Below are positions 1-10,252 of a stretch of 64,000 nt of DNA, in pieces (the first letter of the stretch is position 1; the number at the start of each line of letters is the position of its first letter). Source of the stretch: Anthoceros angustus (lineage: Eukaryota > Streptophyta > Anthocerotopsida > Anthocerotales > Anthocerotaceae); the NCBI GenBank assembly GCA_010909165.1, contig MU008158.1, positions 370,581-434,580 of the forward strand, in the 5' to 3' direction. The notes below the pieces were generated by a model, which searched no databases, was not told where the DNA came from, and worked only from the letters and a program-made list of their open reading frames with translations. The translations under genes were made by a program, and so were the position numbers.

Positions 1-2
1 TG

Positions 3-80
3 AGCAAGAAGAAGTACCAGATTTATTGCCAACAGCGAGAGCAGTTGCGTGAAAGGCTTATTCGAGGTCGGCTCGAATAA
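3..80 (+). CDS. C-terminal end of an unidentified protein (partial at window edge)
   Basis: The first bases are open in the frame starting at base 3 and give 25 charged residues rich in K, R, E and Q before a TAA at 78-80. The composition suits the end of a coiled-coil or basic tail. No family can be recognised from so little, and the start lies outside the window. It could also be a chance open frame. Confidence 0.25.
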   Translation, partial: SKKKYQIYCQQREQLRERLIRGRLE

Positions 81-1093
81 CTCAGTTACTGTTTGACAAT
101 AGCAATAGGTCCTCCATCAAGTGTGGGGGAGGCACATTTTAAGGCAGGCTGGAGACTGCACCATGCAGGTGGGTTTCAAGTGAAAACAGCAACTTGCTGC
201 TTCGTCATCGTATGAAGCAGAAGGTCGATGCGGATTCACAAGACGAAATCTTAGTCTTGCCGTGGCTAGTATTTTCTTCCCCGTCTCCAATCTTCCTTGG
301 CGCGAGGATGCCATGGTTGTGCCCTGGTCATCTGGCTTGGCTTATTTCATTCTGCCGTCTCACATTACACCTACACTGTGTCGACAATGCATGGAGGCAC
401 CCTGGCCATTTGTAAGTCGTTGCTCCTCCTTGTCCACACTGGCCACACGTGGTGGCTACAATAGATGTGCCCGACCCGACGTCCAGGTTTCGTGCGCCAC
501 ACGGCTGTGGCAGATGCGGATCGGATCAGTATTTTGGGTTGAAAGAAATCCCGTTCACGACCGTTACGGAATTCAACACTTTGATCACTGAAATTTATCC
601 TCCATTATGGAGTACTGGACGTTATAGAGCAAGGATATTTGTCAGAGTCGCCACGACTACGAAGTCGCCAGATGGCAATGCTGTGCAAGCCTGCAGCTCC
701 GGGCTGCTTCCCGCCAAATTCGTCTTGTCATCACTCCAACTCTGCAACGCGCTTGCTGCAGGTGGTGATCGCCGGCGGCTCATGACTTTGCGCCATGTCT
801 ACAAAGCGGCCTTCGCCTGTACGTCTGTGACCTTGTGGCCTGTCAGTGGATTTCGACGTGATGGTCTGCATGAGTGAGAGCTTGTGGAATGTGGACTTCG
901 CGGTTGGCTGTAATTGGCAGGGCTCCTTGGATTCAATTAAGTGATTCTCTAACCCATCAGCTGGCTTCTTTCGGCTTCCATGAGTTGAAGCTGTTATGTT
1001 CTGTAGCGTTGTGGAAGTACATACCTTGTTGCTTGCTGCCGGCCTGCAAATCTGCCACATTGTGAGATTGCCATTCCGTAGAATGCATTAGGG
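81..1093. other. Stretch without a convincing gene
   Basis: Open frames here are short, overlap on both strands and show no domain. Base composition is balanced and there is no simple repeat. It most likely holds the 3' end of the preceding gene and the 5' end or introns of the next plus-strand gene. Confidence 0.4.
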
Positions 1094-2644
1094 TTGCGGT
1101 CCAGCTTCCTGGGAAGGTTGGGCACCAAGAATTCTGAGTTGGGTGGGAGGATTCTGTTTTGCAGAGGCATGAACCTGTCTATCATCGGTTCGGGCTGGTT
1201 TCTCCACTTAAAGATGCCACAGGTAAGTTCCCAACAGGTTGTCTTGTTTCTCTGGATTGGTGAAAGAGATCTGCCACGGTCTGACAGTACGCCTGGCATA
1301 GGTTCCAGCAGTTCTGGCGGGCCATCTTCTGCCCTCGGGTCAGAACAGGATTTGGATGTGGCACACATTGCATCGGTACGAGACGGAGAGGTTTCCAAGT
1401 CTGGTGGGGACGATGAAGAGCGGTTTGGCAGTGAGAAAAGGAGTTCTCAGAGCACAGGGGCTTCCATGGACAATGCCATCTCCTCCGTTGACGAGGAAGA
1501 GGACTTCCGTGAGCTAGTGGAGGAATGTGAACCGGAGGACTTGATTCTCATTGAGACTGCCATTGTGCGTGTTCTACGCAAGGAGAATCCGCAGGTGCAG
1601 CCGCCAAGGAGAAATATATACGTCAGAGATTCGGTGTCTGAGGACCAGAACGCCCGTGAACTAGTGGGGACGCAGCACGAACAGAGAAACAATGAGATAC
1701 TCAAGGGATTGCTACAGCAGGTAATTTTGAAGGCACAGTAACTGTGGTGCTGTGAGCCTGCTAGGAAGTCACCTTGACTTATTCCTTTGCAGCTGGATTC
1801 TCGTTTGCCAAGTTCTGGGTTTCTTGGTCCCAACGATAGCTCCTCAAACTGGTCTTGTAGACGGTCCTGTTCAAATTTCTCTCGCTAACTGTTGTGTCGG
1901 TGGCAATAGGTCAAAAACCTACGATCTGAGAAGAGACGCAGAGAGCCAGATTCGCTGCACTCCCTTGGCAGCAAGGTTCATGGCAGATACGAGAAGCCTG
2001 AGCAAGAAGTCGGGCCCTCAGTAACAGAACGGACCTTGACCGAAGTTGTGGAAGCAGCTGCCCATGCAGCAGTGGCAGCGTCTGAAGCAGCGAAGGCGGC
2101 CGCTTTCTCCGTGAGTGAGAATTCTGCTGCCATTGAGTCGTTGGTGACAATGTTGGCCTCAGTTCCAAGAACCCGTCTAGATGTCCACGGTGGACCCGAA
2201 CATGCGGAAGTGGCCTCCAGTAGTAAGCTGGATATGGGCGATCAAATTGGATCCCAGGACTTGGATTCTTTGAAAGATGGTGAGTTAGCCAAAGTGGTCC
2301 AGAAGCAAAACAGGTTGACTCATTGGGTTCTCGGGTTGATGGTTGTCACCACAGCCATCTGGCGGTTTGGAACAGTTTCTTTCGTGATGAAGCTGCAGAG
2401 GAAGATATCGAACCCCTTAGAGTCGATCCAAAATATGTTCGGTGGAGAGAAGGATGAACCTCGCCTGCCTAAAGTTCACAAGATTCCAGGTTTTAATGAG
2501 GTGTCTAGTATGCTGCAGGGTGATCCAGATACTGGCAAACCAGGGATTCTCTCGGGACTGAAACTTGATGGTGATAGAGCCCCCGAGCAAAGCGACAATT
2601 TGTTTTCAATCAGCCATCTCTTGCCATCTCATGCTAGACCTTGA
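1094..2644 (+). CDS. Unidentified plant protein with one predicted membrane segment, multi-exon
   Basis: A protein-like plus-strand gene. The first long open stretch runs to a clean splice donor at 1,721 (CAG then GTAATT) and encodes an acidic, Ser-rich region with the string EEEDFRELVEECEPEDLILIE. An acceptor (TTTGCAG) ends at 1,792. The last exon, from about 1,910, is Ala-rich (EAAAHAAVAASEAAKAAA) and is followed by a hydrophobic segment (HWVLGLMVVTTAIWRF, about 2,318-2,365), then a basic and Pro-rich tail ending at 2,644. Joining the exon at 1,793 to the one at 1,910 needs a frame change that I could not resolve with a canonical donor. The start is also uncertain, because a GTAAGT at 1,223 may be a real donor. 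I infer a membrane-anchored protein with a cytosolic acidic and coiled region. I do not recognise the family. Confidence 0.55.
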
Positions 2645-3112
2645 AGTATGCCGTCTGCAGTGATCGGCTAGGGTACCCACTCGGTGACTTACCTCCCTTC
2701 CGTCTGGTGTTTGGGATACTTAACAGGCTTGAATAGTGTAGCGTGTGTAGTAGAAGACGTCCTTTGAGCTCAAAGGGACCACAGTCCGGATGTAGGTTCC
2801 GGGCATTACGTGCTATGCTGTGCTTACGAGTGGGCTTCCGTACAGTGTGTTCCGTCTGTCATTAAAGATGGAGAAGATGGAGAAGAAAACAAGTCACTGG
2901 TATGGAACCAGTGTACATATGTGAATCAGGAAGAAGATTGTGTTTTGAATTAGTACTTACAGCTGGTAACATGAAAGGCAGCTGCACACATAAAGCTGTG
3001 GAGCTGTCAAAACAGTGGTGGTATTTACAAATTTGGCTTCAGCAGTGTGTTAGAGCTCGCACCTAGACTCGGTACCGTTACTCCAAAATTTCCAACCATA
3101 TGCAAAGTAAAA
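2645..3112. other. Intergenic space between two convergent genes
   Basis: This is presumably the 3' untranslated regions of the plus-strand membrane-protein gene and the minus-strand GRAS gene. An ATTAAA-like signal with purine-rich sequence lies near 2,862-2,885. No other structure was seen. Confidence 0.4.
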
Positions 3113-6100
3113 CTAGATTTTGCAGCTCCAGGCAGATGCAGATATCAGGGGCTTGGACCTCCATCCCAGCACGAGGCGATGGTCCTGCTGCTCCAGCCGG
3201 TAGCCATCTCGGAAGAGAGAGAGCAAGAGCTTGGCTTGCCATTGGCCCTTGTAGCTCGTCCGATTTGGAACAAATCCAGCAGCGAAGGCCAGAGAGCTCC
3301 AATGCCTGGTGTTGTCCTCCTTCCTCGTCACCTCCTCTGTGCTGTAGTTGTAAATTTTGCAGGAGTTGAACTCTTCGAAGCCGCCTTCGCTCAGCCCGCT
3401 GGGCAGGCCTGTGGAATTCCCATGTGTCGTAAGGGTGCTGTGGTCCTTCTCCGACTCCGCAAAGAGCTGTGACAGAGTAACTTCATTCTGGCCCATGGAC
3501 GAGAAGTTGGCAACCACGTTGGAGATTCTGGGAGCCAGGAATATCCTCTCCACAAGCTGCCGCACGGAGCTCTCAGGCCCGAGGCTGGCTTCCAGGGAAT
3601 CGAAGATGGCCGAGTAGTGATGCAGGGCGTCGAAGAAGAAGCTCACAAAATTCCCTGGCCCGCCCTGGGATGGGAAGCAGCAGCTCAGCTCCTCCTCCAC
3701 CACGGTCATCACCACAGGGGACAGCTTGTGCATGGCGGTGAAGAAGGAATGCACTGCGCCAACAGTGCTGCGGGACGACTGGATCATGCCCCCGCCCGAG
3801 CCCATGTGCGGGAGATGCAGCATGCAGTTCACGGCTATGGCTTCCCCCTTCACCAGCTTCAACACCGCGGGCTTGAACTCCTGCGAGCTCTCCACATCCA
3901 CCTTGGCCTGGTGGAAGGAGAATGGAATGTGCAGCGAGGCAGCGAACTCCGACAGCCGTCTCCCCGTCTCCTGCACCGTGGACAGCAGAGATCCCGGCGT
4001 GCGCTTGGACCCCCCCGATCCCCCTCTGCACAGGGCTGTGATCCTGAGATGCGGCGGGCCTCCTGGCCTGGCAGCCAGATCCTTCATCAGGGACGGCCAT
4101 TGCACACCTTCCATGATGTCGTAGTCGATGATGTGCACCCGCCTCTCGTTCTCGAAGGCCTCCAGGATGGCCTGGTTTGCGGTGAAGTGGGCGAACTTGA
4201 TGTAGGGGGAGATTTCGTGCAGGATTTGGAATGCTCCCAGCAGGTCTGCGATGGGCTCGCATTTTGCTATCTCAACCAGGTTGGAGGACGAGCTTCCTCC
4301 CTTACCCGACAGACCCATTTGATCCATTCGGCTCTGCAGGCCCTCGGAGAAGTAGGCCGCTACTCTGTGCAAAGTGGAGCCGGTTTTGGAGCACAGGTCT
4401 TTGAGGCGAGCCAGTATGACCGACACCAGGTCCGTGTTGCTGGTTGCCACAGCTTCGGCTCCTGCCAGCAGCAGATGCACCAGGCGGATGCCATTGTATT
4501 CCGACTCCTCGGAAGGAGCCCCCCAGGGCGGAGCCCACTGGAGATGGGTATCCGTGGCAGCTACGGGCGGAGGAGCACACTGCTGGTTGATGAATGCCTC
4601 GGATGTGGAGGAGATAGCGAGGTTCACCAGCTGCAACGATCCAGGCTGCGAGTCCTGAATCTGCTGCGTGGGGTTCCCCTTGGCAGCAGCTTGCGGATCT
4701 TGCATGATCCCGGGAATGGACTGTTGGCAGCTCGGCAGAGGGATGTCGCTCCCTTCTTGGATGCCATCTGTGCTGATTGAAGCGTCGATGGCCTGATCGC
4801 TTCTATCATCGCCCTGCAGCAACTCCAGGAATTCAACCTCGAAGTCGGCAATTTCGAGATCGTGCTTGAAGCTGTGGCTGAATTGTTCATTGCACTCGTT
4901 TAAGCCTTGCAGTTTGCGTGACTCGGAGTTTTCCAGGTTGCGGACTCCTTGATGGTCATCATAACAGCCTGGCAGATTCCCCTGCTTATCCAGGTTCTCC
5001 AAGCCGTGAGGATCCGCCAGGTCCATTTCCCCGATTCCGGAAATATCCTCTAGCATCGACGTCATCAGGCATTGGAGCTGGGAATCTTGCACGTTCTCAC
5101 AGGAAGGTGAATCCCTGAAGAATTCGTCTCCCGCAGCGTCGGGCACGAAGGACTGCGTGTGAACAGAGTCCAAATCGGTGAGAGGTTGTGACGAGCTTTG
5201 GCAGCGCGTGAGATGTGGAGCAACGTCTTGCTGTACAGGTTCCTCGTTAACGTTCCACCCCACTTCCACATTCATCTCCTGGCCAGCTCCGCCCCCGCCC
5301 GATTCCGAGGAATTGGACACAGCAGCAGCACTCAGCACAGAAACCGGACTCACATCTCCCTGCCGATTCCGACTGGAATCGCACTCCTCTGCGCCGCTCA
5401 GACGGCGCGTCTGCTGGCATTGTCCTCCGCGGGTTTTGAGCGAAGATTGCTCAGACATAGTCGGGGACTCACAGCTCAGGATGAGGTACTTCCTCTCCCG
5501 CTTCATCCGAGACTCGCCCTTCCACCCATCTTCTGGATCCAAACCCCCCGCCTTGGCAGACGCAGAAGTCGAACGCCTTTTCTTCAGCCCGGAGAAATTC
5601 CTCTGGCTCTGGAGATCCTTCTCTTGCCCGGCCTCGGTGACGTCGGACACTTGGCTCGCATTCTTCACCTCCTTCCGAGCCCGACTCCTGCTCCTCCGAG
5701 ACAGAGCCTTCCCCACCTCCACGAATTCCAGCTGCAGTTCACGATCGCTAGCTGACTTCACTTCCGGGAGCTTCACATCCTCCGAAGCCAGATTCTTCTT
5801 CCCCCTCTTGGGCTCGCACCCTTTCTGAAGCTCTGCTGTCGCAGATCTCTTCCCAGACACAGACATAGACACGTTGTTCATCCCCTTGCTCCCGGCCCTG
5901 CCATCGTCCCCAGAGCCCGCATTTTGGAATTCCTCGTCCAGAGCAACATCATCTCCATTATCACCGCTCGAAGCCCGTCGGCGCTCGTCGTGAGATGCCA
6001 CCTCCAGACACACGCTCACGCCCATCCCACTGGATTCTTGATACCGAACACGTCCAGTGACGCCATTACAATCGCCGGAAGTCACAACCGAGCCTCCTCC

Positions 6101-6646
6101 ACTCCCGTTCGCAGACTCTGCTTGGTTCGAATTCGCAGCGGCGCTCAAGCTTGTCGGAGACTGGGTGGAGTTCATGGCCGCGCCATCCCATCTCGTCCCC
6201 CCGTAGGAGCATGCATCGCTCACCATGCTCACTCGGGAATCACAGCGTATGAGAACCCCAGCTCTATCCTTCAAACAAGACTCCTGAGACTGCAGCAACC
6301 GCTGGTGAGCCTCGCAGGCAGAACCAGAGCCATTGGAGCTGCTGGAGAGAATAGACGAGGCTGCTGCTACGGAAGCATCGCTGTGTACCGCAACCGCGAC
6401 CGCAGCTCGGAGCTTGGCAGCATTGCTGGTATCATCCGAGTAGATGTCCTTGATTGCCCGAGACCTCAATCCTTTAGCTGGCTCCGACCTGAGACCTCGA
6501 AGTTCCTTCCAGCACAGAGTCTCATCATCATCCTCCTCCGTCTGCACAGACACCATCTCATCTTCCTCGTCTGTGTCCGGAGGCCCGTCCACCACATTGT
6601 AGTCCTCCACCTTGAGCTCGAATTGGGATTCAAAGATGGACTCCAT
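3113..6646 (-). CDS. NSP2: GRAS-domain transcription regulator, NSP2 type
   Basis: A single uninterrupted exon of 1,177 codons. The C-terminal GRAS domain (about residues 720-1,175) has in order: a leucine-rich repeat with RLVHLLLAGAEAV, the VHIID motif as VHIIDYDIMEGVQWPSL (about residue 835), a second repeat around SPVVMTVVEEE, and a SAW end (GWRSKPLISASAW). The YDIMEGVQW form of VHIID is typical of the NODULATION SIGNALING PATHWAY 2 subfamily. Known NSP2 proteins are nuclear and act with NSP1 in symbiosis signalling and strigolactone synthesis. The N-terminus (about 720 residues, Ser/Gly/Asp/Glu-rich, basic patches) is far longer than in angiosperm NSP2, which totals about 500 residues. 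About 50 polar residues are inserted just before the SAW part. The open frame extends upstream, but its first codon is GTG. I chose the ATG at 6,646 (MESIFESQF) because it has G at -3 and G at +4. Confidence 0.88.
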   Translation of the reverse strand: MESIFESQFELKVEDYNVVDGPPDTDEEDEMVSVQTEEDDDETLCWKELRGLRSEPAKGLRSRAIKDIYSDDTSNAAKLRAAVAVAVHSDASVAAASSILSSSSNGSGSACEAHQRLLQSQESCLKDRAGVLIRCDSRVSMVSDACSYGGTRWDGAAMNSTQSPTSLSAAANSNQAESANGSGGGSVVTSGDCNGVTGRVRYQESSGMGVSVCLEVASHDERRRASSGDNGDDVALDEEFQNAGSGDDGRAGSKGMNNVSMSVSGKRSATAELQKGCEPKRGKKNLASEDVKLPEVKSASDRELQLEFVEVGKALSRRSRSRARKEVKNASQVSDVTEAGQEKDLQSQRNFSGLKKRRSTSASAKAGGLDPEDGWKGESRMKRERKYLILSCESPTMSEQSSLKTRGGQCQQTRRLSGAEECDSSRNRQGDVSPVSVLSAAAVSNSSESGGGGAGQEMNVEVGWNVNEEPVQQDVAPHLTRCQSSSQPLTDLDSVHTQSFVPDAAGDEFFRDSPSCENVQDSQLQCLMTSMLEDISGIGEMDLADPHGLENLDKQGNLPGCYDDHQGVRNLENSESRKLQGLNECNEQFSHSFKHDLEIADFEVEFLELLQGDDRSDQAIDASISTDGIQEGSDIPLPSCQQSIPGIMQDPQAAAKGNPTQQIQDSQPGSLQLVNLAISSTSEAFINQQCAPPPVAATDTHLQWAPPWGAPSEESEYNGIRLVHLLLAGAEAVATSNTDLVSVILARLKDLCSKTGSTLHRVAAYFSEGLQSRMDQMGLSGKGGSSSSNLVEIAKCEPIADLLGAFQILHEISPYIKFAHFTANQAILEAFENERRVHIIDYDIMEGVQWPSLMKDLAARPGGPPHLRITALCRGGSGGSKRTPGSLLSTVQETGRRLSEFAASLHIPFSFHQAKVDVESSQEFKPAVLKLVKGEAIAVNCMLHLPHMGSGGGMIQSSRSTVGAVHSFFTAMHKLSPVVMTVVEEELSCCFPSQGGPGNFVSFFFDALHHYSAIFDSLEASLGPESSVRQLVERIFLAPRISNVVANFSSMGQNEVTLSQLFAESEKDHSTLTTHGNSTGLPSGLSEGGFEEFNSCKIYNYSTEEVTRKEDNTRHWSSLAFAAGFVPNRTSYKGQWQAKLLLSLFRDGYRLEQQDHRLVLGWRSKPLISASAWSCKI

Positions 6647-6764
6647 GCCCCCAATCATACACATGTACACTACCTAGCCACCCGACCGGTCGAATTGCTT
6701 CGCCAGTAACCGCCCAGGGCCCTCCAACAGTGACTACATCCGGACACCAGGACACACACTAGTC

Positions 6765-6781
6765 TGACTGACTGACTGATA
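6765..6781. repeat. TGAC microsatellite
   Basis: About four tandem copies of TGAC just upstream of the NSP2-like start codon. Confidence 0.7.
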
Positions 6782-7169
6782 TATCTACACTGTACAGCAC
6801 GAAAATTCCTCGCCCTCTCGGGCCTCTATGTACACACACACTCGGCCCCCACTCAAAGCAGTACATAGTACGGGGAAGCGGGAAGCAGAGATCTGGGCAG
6901 CCTCTTGGATTCCCCGGCAGCAGCAGAGCTAAGGAGGCGAGGCAGATTGGGAGAAGAGCCCTCAGCAGATTAGAAAAGTGGGGTAGCTTTTTCGACAGAT
7001 TCGCACCTCTAGAGATAGCCAATTGACACGGAATGGATTCCGCAATTAGGAATGGGTAGCCGCGGAATTCCTCGGCAGCCAGAGTGAGGGAAAACTGCAG
7101 CTTCCTTGGCCAGTGTAGGAAGGACGTACACAGAGGCAGAGGCAGAAGGAGAAGGAGAAGCAGAAGGTT

Positions 7170-7224
7170 GGCAGGCAGGCAGGCAGGCAGACAGACAGAG
7201 AGACAGAGAGACAGAGAGACGGAC
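7170..7224. repeat. GGCA / GACA / GAGACA simple repeat
   Basis: Five GGCA copies grade into GACA and then GAGACA copies, within a longer purine-rich tract (about 7,130-7,235). Confidence 0.85.
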
Positions 7225-7327
7225 AGGGGAGATGGAGAGACTACGCTGTAGGCGTGGGCGGAGAGAAAGGAAGCATCGAAAGTTAGAACTGAGGACGAAA
7301 GCAGAGCGCACACTTTGTAGTGCTCGT

Positions 7328-7347
7328 GGCCAGGCCAGGCCAGGCCA
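7328..7347. repeat. GGCCA pentanucleotide repeat
   Basis: Four tandem GGCCA units, followed by two copies of a GCGGAGGG-like unit. Confidence 0.75.
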
Positions 7348-7895
7348 GCGGAGGGGAGCGGAGGGGAGACGCTGGGCGCATGGCCGGGCCCCACACACGT
7401 AAAACTTGTGGTGGACCCGACTCGCACACCTGTAGGTGGCAGGCGTCTTCGGGCACACCGCGGACCGGGAACTGCTGCCTGTCACAACCTGCAAATACTC
7501 TGCGCTGCTCTGCTCCAGCCACAGCGCCCCCGGAGTACGTAGTACGGGTAAAGCTTGTACAACAAGAGGCCATCTCATCAGTGTCCAGCGCAGGACCAGG
7601 CTCCGCCACCGCCAGCCCAAGCACTGTCTATCAATCCTTTCGAAATCGCGACAGAAACAAAACGGCAGCCTAAGATCTACTATTTTATTTTTAGTGTCAT
7701 TACAGAATTGAGTGGTCTCAGGCAAATGAAGTCGCTCATCAGCAATTGGCCCTCGGGCTGGGATAAACTCCACCTCGTGTGACTGTATGGCGCACGCATC
7801 CACTGGCCTGCAAGGTACATAGTAGCCCGGTGGAATGGATCTTGAACTTGGTCGATGCAGTCTGTCTAGCCTAGGCCAGTCCCAGTCCAGTGTTA

Positions 7896-7935
7896 GCCCA
7901 GCCCAGCCCAGCCGGCCCGGCCCGGCCCGGCCCGG
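7896..7935. repeat. AGCCC then GGCCC pentanucleotide repeat
   Basis: A run of AGCCC copies changes to GGCCC copies without a break. The G-rich strand is the minus strand. Confidence 0.85.
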
Positions 7936-8170
7936 TGCGACACGGATGCATGATCTGCTGACCTGTGTACATAGATGGAACTTGAAGCAACGCAAATGCC
8001 ATAGGCAAATGCTAGCCAGGGCAAGTTGGCAATCCTGTTGCAGGGAAGCAACAATGCAAGGCCCGGGTCACGGGACTTGGCTAAGCTGGTATTCATGGTA
8101 TCTGGTCGCATCTCCGATGGCCCACTATTGGGTGCTCCAGAATCTCGCCCTCATGCGCACCCGCGCGCCA

Positions 8171-8233
8171 TGGGCTGGGCTGGGCTGGGCTGGGCTGGCC
8201 TGGGCTGGGCTGGCCTGGGCTGGGCTGGGCGGG
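8171..8233. repeat. GGGCT pentanucleotide repeat
   Basis: About twelve units of GGGCT with two GGCCT variants. Runs of three G at 5-bp spacing on the plus strand could form a G-quadruplex. Confidence 0.9.
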
Positions 8234-9335
8234 AATCGGGGATGCAGAAGCCGCAAATTCCACCAAGTGGAACCACGGTTGTGGGTTTTTTCTCTTACAT
8301 AGCACAAAGCACACTTTGTTGGTTGTGGGTTGTGATCAGGATTCACCACCATCGCCCGAGCCCTGTGGCGAGCCCACAGAGTAGTAGATAGTAAGTAGCA
8401 CTCTCTGCTCATGAGCTGCTGGATATGTACATTGTACAGGACATACAATACAACAAAGATACGTACATCGGAGACAGATATTTTGAACTTCACGTGCAAG
8501 AACAGCGAGCGCGGTGGCGCCGTAGCATTGGCGCGGACAGGGGCCCGGCCGAGGCAACGGGATTGGCGACGCAAGTGGGCGCCCGATTTGGAAAACCGCC
8601 ACTTCGCCCAGGTCGCATATGCCCAGAGGCCCCGGCATCCGCCGGAATAATCAGACCTCCGCCCTGAGCCACCGACCTTTTGCGCCGGCACGGGCACGGG
8701 CACCCCCGTTGGAATGATGCCGCTTGCTATGTTGGGGCTGCGCTTGCTGCATAAACAGCATTAGTCTCTATGGATTGATGCAAGAAACTCCCTCTCCCTC
8801 GAGGCTGGCCTTGTCAAGGCCTCTGGTCCAAGGGAGACGAACACAAGAAGCCGCTTGCGACACGCCCCGGGCGGCCGCCCGACTCGGGCTGGGCCCGGGC
8901 CCGGGTACCCGTTTCGCCCGTTTCCAACCTCGTCCGTCGTCCGCGGCGAAACTGTCCGCGCGCCATGTGGTGCGCCCTCCATTCCGGCAAACTATGTGGC
9001 TCTTCGACCTCCGGAATGAATATAATCAAGTACACGGTGACGTTCCCCGACCCGATTCTGGCTTCTGCCGCCATTTGTCGAGGCCCGGAGAAGGGCAGTG
9101 CACTGATGGCCACACAAATCGACTCTCCCTCGTCACGTCCTTGTCACCAGTTCGAGGTGTGTTGGACTGCACACTGCCCCTGTACTGCATACAAGAGAGC
9201 AATCTGGTCGGACGGGTGTTTAAGAGCTTCGCTCCCGGCTCATCGTACAACTGCTTTCTCCGGTCCGGCTCTCACAACGCCGCCCACAAACTCCAGCCCT
9301 GGCCTCCTGAGTCCTGGCCCTGGCCGATGGCGAGG

Positions 9336-9371
9336 GCGGGACGGGACGGGACGGGACGGGACGGGACGGGA
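9336..9371. repeat. GGGAC pentanucleotide repeat
   Basis: Seven GGGAC units in tandem. This also has G-quadruplex potential on the plus strand. Confidence 0.9.
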
Positions 9372-10252
9372 TGTTGGCGGCCGTTACGGATGGAATCGCG
9401 CGCGTGGAGTGACATGTCCTCACCCGCGTGTAGCTTTCCGGAAATAACCCACCACCCGGTTCCACACTAGTAGTGCCTGCGTGAGCAAGCCGTCCCGGTG
9501 TGGTAAGTGCGTGCGGCCGATGGTCGTGCGGCCTGGCCCTCATCAGGCTCAGGCTCCTTTTCCACGCCGCCTACCAACAAGCGTCTGTCGTTTGCTCCGT
9601 CCCGAATTGTCCCTGCGATGCTCTGCCAACTTCGGAGCGGAAAATGCTGCTCCCGGTTTCCAGGGTCTCTGTTGCTCCGGATCCTCCAGGTATCTCTGGA
9701 AGCTTGCCAAGGATTTTGGTCGTCTGTAGCCGCTTGTGCGCCACAAGGCCACGTTCATCCTCCGGAATTAGAGCTGGAGCCTGTGTGTACCGTGTAATGT
9801 AATCACAGTCCATCACGCTCTCAGCACGCACGCCCATCGATGCTCGAGGTTTGGGAATCCGGATCTGGAAGAATAAGCCAGCCGCGTGGAATTAGGAAGT
9901 GGAACAGAAATCAGCCCGAAATGGTCATCGGACGAACCACAGCCATCACGTTATTAAGACAAACAGCGCCAGCCCAATGAGGGGCTGCGGGATGGGCTAT
10001 TCTCGCCTGCCGGATACTTATCTGAGAGCGGACTACCATTAGCGCTGCCGACAGCTCCCAGCCCGCCCCTGTGGTTTTTCGTTGGTTGGTGTAATAGCAA
10101 GGATGAATGAATGTGTGCAGGGAGCATTGGCCAATAAGATTCCGCTCCAATAGAACGTGCACTTTCCCCACTTGTCTAAAATCGTCCACTGTCCGATCGA
10201 CTCGGACACACGCGGACACGGAAGGGATCATCTAGACTGTCGAAATACACGC

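Larger units (their letters stand above)
6647..10252 (-). promoter_or_regulatory. Upstream region of the NSP2-like gene
   Basis: About 3.6 kb without a believable gene. The open frames here (up to 328 codons) are made of simple repeats and have no domain. GATATATC near 6,779-6,786 could serve as a TATA box about 135 bp before the start codon. The stretch is GC-rich and dotted with tetra- and pentanucleotide runs, listed separately. It probably holds promoter and 5' leader sequence. Limits are inferred only from the neighbouring features. Confidence 0.4.

Noticed and set aside
1223-1311. Intron from GTAAGT at 1,223 to a nearby acceptor
   Set aside because: None of the acceptors within 90 bp keeps the frame, and the open frame continues through the region, so it was not called.
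3617-4780. 387-codon plus-strand open frame
   Set aside because: Exact antisense shadow of the NSP2-like GRAS domain.
7009-7995. 328-codon minus-strand open frame upstream of the NSP2-like gene
   Set aside because: Runs through several simple repeats, with Arg/Ser/Pro/Leu-biased composition and no domain.
8724-9470. 248-codon plus-strand open frame
   Set aside because: Includes the GGGAC repeat and shows no recognisable motif. GC-rich DNA gives long chance frames.
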